From positions 1 to 8,087 of the forward strand of contig JAATGI010000496.1 of the NCBI GenBank assembly GCA_015654725.1: a stretch of 8,087 bases of DNA, written 5' to 3'. Below, piece by piece: positions 6,479 to 8,087 of the stretch (positions within the stretch are counted from its first letter, which is position 1; every line of letters begins with the position of its first letter). Made by a program: the position numbers and the translations under genes. The notes under the pieces are model-generated. The model had not been told where the DNA came from and searched no databases. It saw nothing but the letters and a program-made list of their open reading frames with translations. The DNA is from Rhodospirillales bacterium (lineage in GTDB: Bacteria > Pseudomonadota > Alphaproteobacteria > ATCC43930 > CGMCC-115725).

Positions 6479-6480
6479 GG

Positions 6481-7287
6481 ATGCCGCAAGACAAACAAAT
6501 CACGGTGACCATCTCGGGCCTTCCCGAAGACGATGGCCGCGTGCGTTTGAATGTCTTCATGGGGCAGCTGCAAAATCTGAGCGCGGCCATCACCCGCTTG
6601 GACCGCGAAGCCTCCGGTGGCGAACCGTCGAATTATCTCCAGATCGTAGCGCTGAGCTATTCCAGTCCTGCGACGGTGGTATTGGAGCCAAAAGAGTTGC
6701 CGAAACGACCACATACCGCAACGAGAGTGATAGCGCGTTTTCGAGAGGCGCTCGAAACGATCACGCGCGGGGATGCGGCTGGCAACGTTGATGCTGAACT
6801 GCTAGAGGATTTGCGCGGCTTAGCGCGTCCGGTTGGCAAACGTGTCGCGGGTCTCACGCTCGCAGTAGGGCCAACCCGATTTGAGTTCACGGAAACTATC
6901 GCGCGTCAGATTGAATTGGCCCTAGCGGTTTCTGAGACCTGCCAGGGAAGCGTAGACGGTCGCCTGGAATGGCTCAACATTCACGGCGGCGCAAACACGT
7001 TCTACATCTACCCGCTTTTTGGTCCGCCAAAGATTGCTTGTCATTTCCCAATACGGCTACTTGAGGATGCGATTGGAGCCGTCAATCGGCGCGTCGAAAT
7101 CAACGGCGTTCTCAAATACCGGGCGCGCGCTCCTTTCCCGCATGAGATTGCTGTTGAAACCATCGAGGCATTCCCGCTCGACAAAGACCTTCCCACGTTT
7201 GAAGACCTTCGAGGACGTGCCCCTGACGCGACTGGTGATCTGAGCAGCGAGGATTTTATCCGAGAGCTCCGCGATGAGTGGCAGTGA
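6481..7287 (+). CDS. 268-aa partner of a PIN-domain protein, candidate large antitoxin
   Basis: No named family is recognised. The N-terminal part (about 1-60) opens with an amphipathic strand (KQITVTISGLP) and continues with LRLDRE- and YSSP-type elements. The middle (about 60-150) is mixed alpha/beta. Residues about 158-240 read like a small beta-barrel, OB-like domain: GRLEWLNIHGGANTFYIYP, then CHFP, then RRVEINGVLKYRA and IAVETIEAFP. A flexible acidic linker leads to the tail LSSEDFIRELRDEWQ, which looks like the C-terminal toxin-binding helix of VapB-type antitoxins. No helix-turn-helix, ribbon-helix-helix or AbrB domain is visible, and no signal peptide or membrane segment. The gene overlaps the PIN gene by 14 nt, so the two are cotranslated. 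The proposed role is neutralising or guiding the PIN nuclease. The start ATG has only a weak GGGG five bases upstream. GC content appears lower than in the liv genes. Confidence 0.75.
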   Translation: MPQDKQITVTISGLPEDDGRVRLNVFMGQLQNLSAAITRLDREASGGEPSNYLQIVALSYSSPATVVLEPKELPKRPHTATRVIARFREALETITRGDAAGNVDAELLEDLRGLARPVGKRVAGLTLAVGPTRFEFTETIARQIELALAVSETCQGSVDGRLEWLNIHGGANTFYIYPLFGPPKIACHFPIRLLEDAIGAVNRRVEINGVLKYRARAPFPHEIAVETIEAFPLDKDLPTFEDLRGRAPDATGDLSSEDFIRELRDEWQ

Positions 7288-7789
7288 GGAAGCTTATTAC
7301 CGGGATTCCTGCCTTCTGCTTGCTTGGCTCAAGGATGAGACTTCGCGCAAACCGGGCGAAATGGACGGCGTTCGCGAACACATCGAGCGCGTAAAGCGGC
7401 GAGAAATTGCCATAATGACCTCGGTGATAACGTTTACCGAGGTCTATCGGGCGAAACTCCCGGTTGGCTTAGACGCGCTCTTTGAAGACCTATTTAAGCG
7501 AACAAATGTCGGCAAGATCGGAGTAGATATCAGGATCGCTCGCCTCGCGCGCGATCTTCGCGACTACTATGCCGCCGATCCGGGAAAGTATGGTGGCAAG
7601 ACGCTCTCCGGGCCTGACGGAATCCACCTTGCGACCGCCGTGCTGTATCGGGCCAAAGAGTTTCATACCTTCGATGAGAAATCTAACAAAACATCGCTCC
7701 CGCTCATCCCGTTGTCGGGCGATGTTGGAGGCCACAAGCTCACGATATGCAAGCCCGCCGCTCTAAACCCGCAGCTAGACCTTCGCTGA
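7274..7789 (+). CDS. PIN-domain protein, VapC-like RNase (candidate toxin)
   Basis: A 171-aa PIN-domain protein, a little longer than typical VapC (about 130-145 aa). The metal-binding acidic residues are all present: Asp11 in YYRDSCLLLAWL, Glu56 in SVITFTEVYRA, Asp115 in LSGPDGIHLATAV and Asp134 in FHTFDEKS. PIN enzymes cut RNA using Mg or Mn, and as toxins they cleave tRNA or rRNA and stop growth until their partner is restored. The ATG at 7274 lies within the last codons of the 268-aa gene, giving tight translational coupling and the antitoxin-first order usual in type II systems. The last 35 or so residues (SGDVGGHKLTICKPAALNPQ) extend past the core fold. An intact active site argues for a working nuclease. 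A role other than toxin, such as RNA processing with the partner, cannot be excluded. Confidence 0.87.
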   Translation: MSGSEEAYYRDSCLLLAWLKDETSRKPGEMDGVREHIERVKRREIAIMTSVITFTEVYRAKLPVGLDALFEDLFKRTNVGKIGVDIRIARLARDLRDYYAADPGKYGGKTLSGPDGIHLATAVLYRAKEFHTFDEKSNKTSLPLIPLSGDVGGHKLTICKPAALNPQLDLR

Positions 7790-7920
7790 AGCCGCAGCGT
7801 CAGCGCTTCGAGGAAGCCGCGCGCGCCGCCGAATGCGACGACGACAAGGACCGCTTCGAGCGGCGGCTGGGGAAGATCGCGAAGGCGAAACCGTCGCCAG
7901 CGCCCAAGAGGGCGCGATAG
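7747..7920 (+). CDS. Small 57-aa charged hypothetical protein
   Basis: An ATG at 7747 opens a 57-codon frame ending in TAG at 7918-7920, overlapping the last 43 nt of the PIN gene in another frame. The product starts with a basic, proline-containing segment (MQARRSKPAARPSLKP), then has a helical charged core reading QRFEEAARAAECDDDKDRFE and RRLGKIAKAKP, and ends basic. The pattern 'RFEEAARA..CDDD...FE..L.KIA' looks like a family of small uncharacterised proteins often seen near mobile elements in alphaproteobacteria; that recollection is unverified. No clear ribosome binding site is seen, so it may be translated by coupling to the PIN gene. No function is proposed. Confidence 0.55.
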   Translation: MQARRSKPAARPSLKPQRQRFEEAARAAECDDDKDRFERRLGKIAKAKPSPAPKRAR

Positions 7921-7947
7921 ATAGCCGTGCAGCGCTTGCGCCGCGCG

Positions 7948-8087
7948 CTAGTGGATCGAATCTAACACTTGGTGCCCGCGTTTGACGGCGGCGATGATTT
8001 TGTCGGGATCGGCGGTCCAGGTGAAGGGCTTTGGCATCTGATTTGTCTCGGCCAGGAATCGGTTGATAGCGGCCTGGAGATCGACAA
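7948..8087 (-). CDS. C-terminal end of an IS630-type transposase (partial)
   Basis: Reading leftward from the window edge gives 45 residues before a TAG at 7950-7948: VDLQAAINRFLAETNQ, PKPFTWTADPDKIIAAVKRG, then HQVLDSIH. The LQAAINRFLAE and PFTWTADPDKII segments are characteristic of the end of IS630/Tc1-mariner transposases (DDE_3 type), which often finish 'VKRGHQVL.SIH'. The catalytic DDE part and start lie beyond the window, so whether the gene is intact cannot be told. It converges on the small 57-aa gene with only 27 nt between the two stop codons; the element's right-hand terminal repeat and TA target should lie nearby, but were not recognised. Confidence 0.88.
   Translation of the reverse strand, partial: VDLQAAINRFLAETNQMPKPFTWTADPDKIIAAVKRGHQVLDSIH

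Noticed and set aside
6441..6791. Forward open frame with ATG at 6441 overlapping the 268-aa gene
   Set aside because: The product is Arg/Gly-rich without structure, and it is out of frame with the well-supported 268-aa gene.
7931..7949. AGCGC...GCGCT hairpin between the convergent 57-aa and IS630 genes as a terminator or IS end
   Set aside because: Only five base pairs, no T tract, and no matching sequence available for the other IS end inside the window.
1..8087. CRISPR array, tRNA, rRNA or riboswitch
   Set aside because: No regularly spaced repeats, cloverleaf or conserved RNA motif was seen in the few intergenic gaps.

Overview
The window looks like a piece of an alphaproteobacterial chromosome, probably Hyphomicrobiales or Rhodospirillales. 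This is inferred from the GC-rich coding style, a branched-chain-amino-acid-type (Liv) ABC operon of the kind these bacteria carry in many copies, and IS1595- and IS630-type transposase genes. No rRNA, tRNA or CRISPR array is visible.

Positions 1-511: the last codons of an upstream gene are followed by a clear intrinsic terminator, then a small VOC-superfamily (glyoxalase/bleomycin-resistance fold) gene whose usual metal ligands are partly replaced. Positions 599-5227: a complete five-gene uptake operon in the order substrate-binding protein, LivG, LivF, LivH, LivM. The cistrons are tightly packed (8-nt overlap livG/livF, 28-nt gap livF/livH, zero gap livH/livM), except for a 55-nt spacer with a GC-rich stem-loop between the binding protein and livG. 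The exported binding protein would capture an amino acid or similar small organic solute, LivH and LivM form the membrane channel, and LivG and LivF power it. The exact substrate cannot be read from sequence.

Positions 5228-7947 are accessory DNA. A short degenerate repeat (CTAAG/CAAGG/CAAGA) and a good sigma-70-like promoter precede an intact IS1595-type transposase with zinc ribbon and DDE-K residues, closed by an intrinsic terminator. Next is a two-gene module: a 268-aa protein of no named family, whose C-terminal tail resembles the toxin-binding ends of antitoxins, overlapped by 14 nt by a PIN-domain (VapC-like) RNase gene with all four acidic residues. A 15-bp hyphenated palindrome lies just downstream of a -10-like hexamer and just ahead of this module, where an autoregulatory operator would be expected. 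A 57-aa charged small protein overlaps the end of the PIN gene in another frame. From 7948 to the window edge the minus strand encodes the C-terminal end of an IS630-type transposase.

The most interesting item is the 268-aa/PIN pair. It behaves like a toxin-antitoxin operon, but the upstream partner is about three times the size of an ordinary VapB and has no recognisable DNA-binding domain. It sits between two transposase genes, which suggests it arrived as mobile cargo. Assignments rest on reading the translations and motifs by eye; no database search was run.
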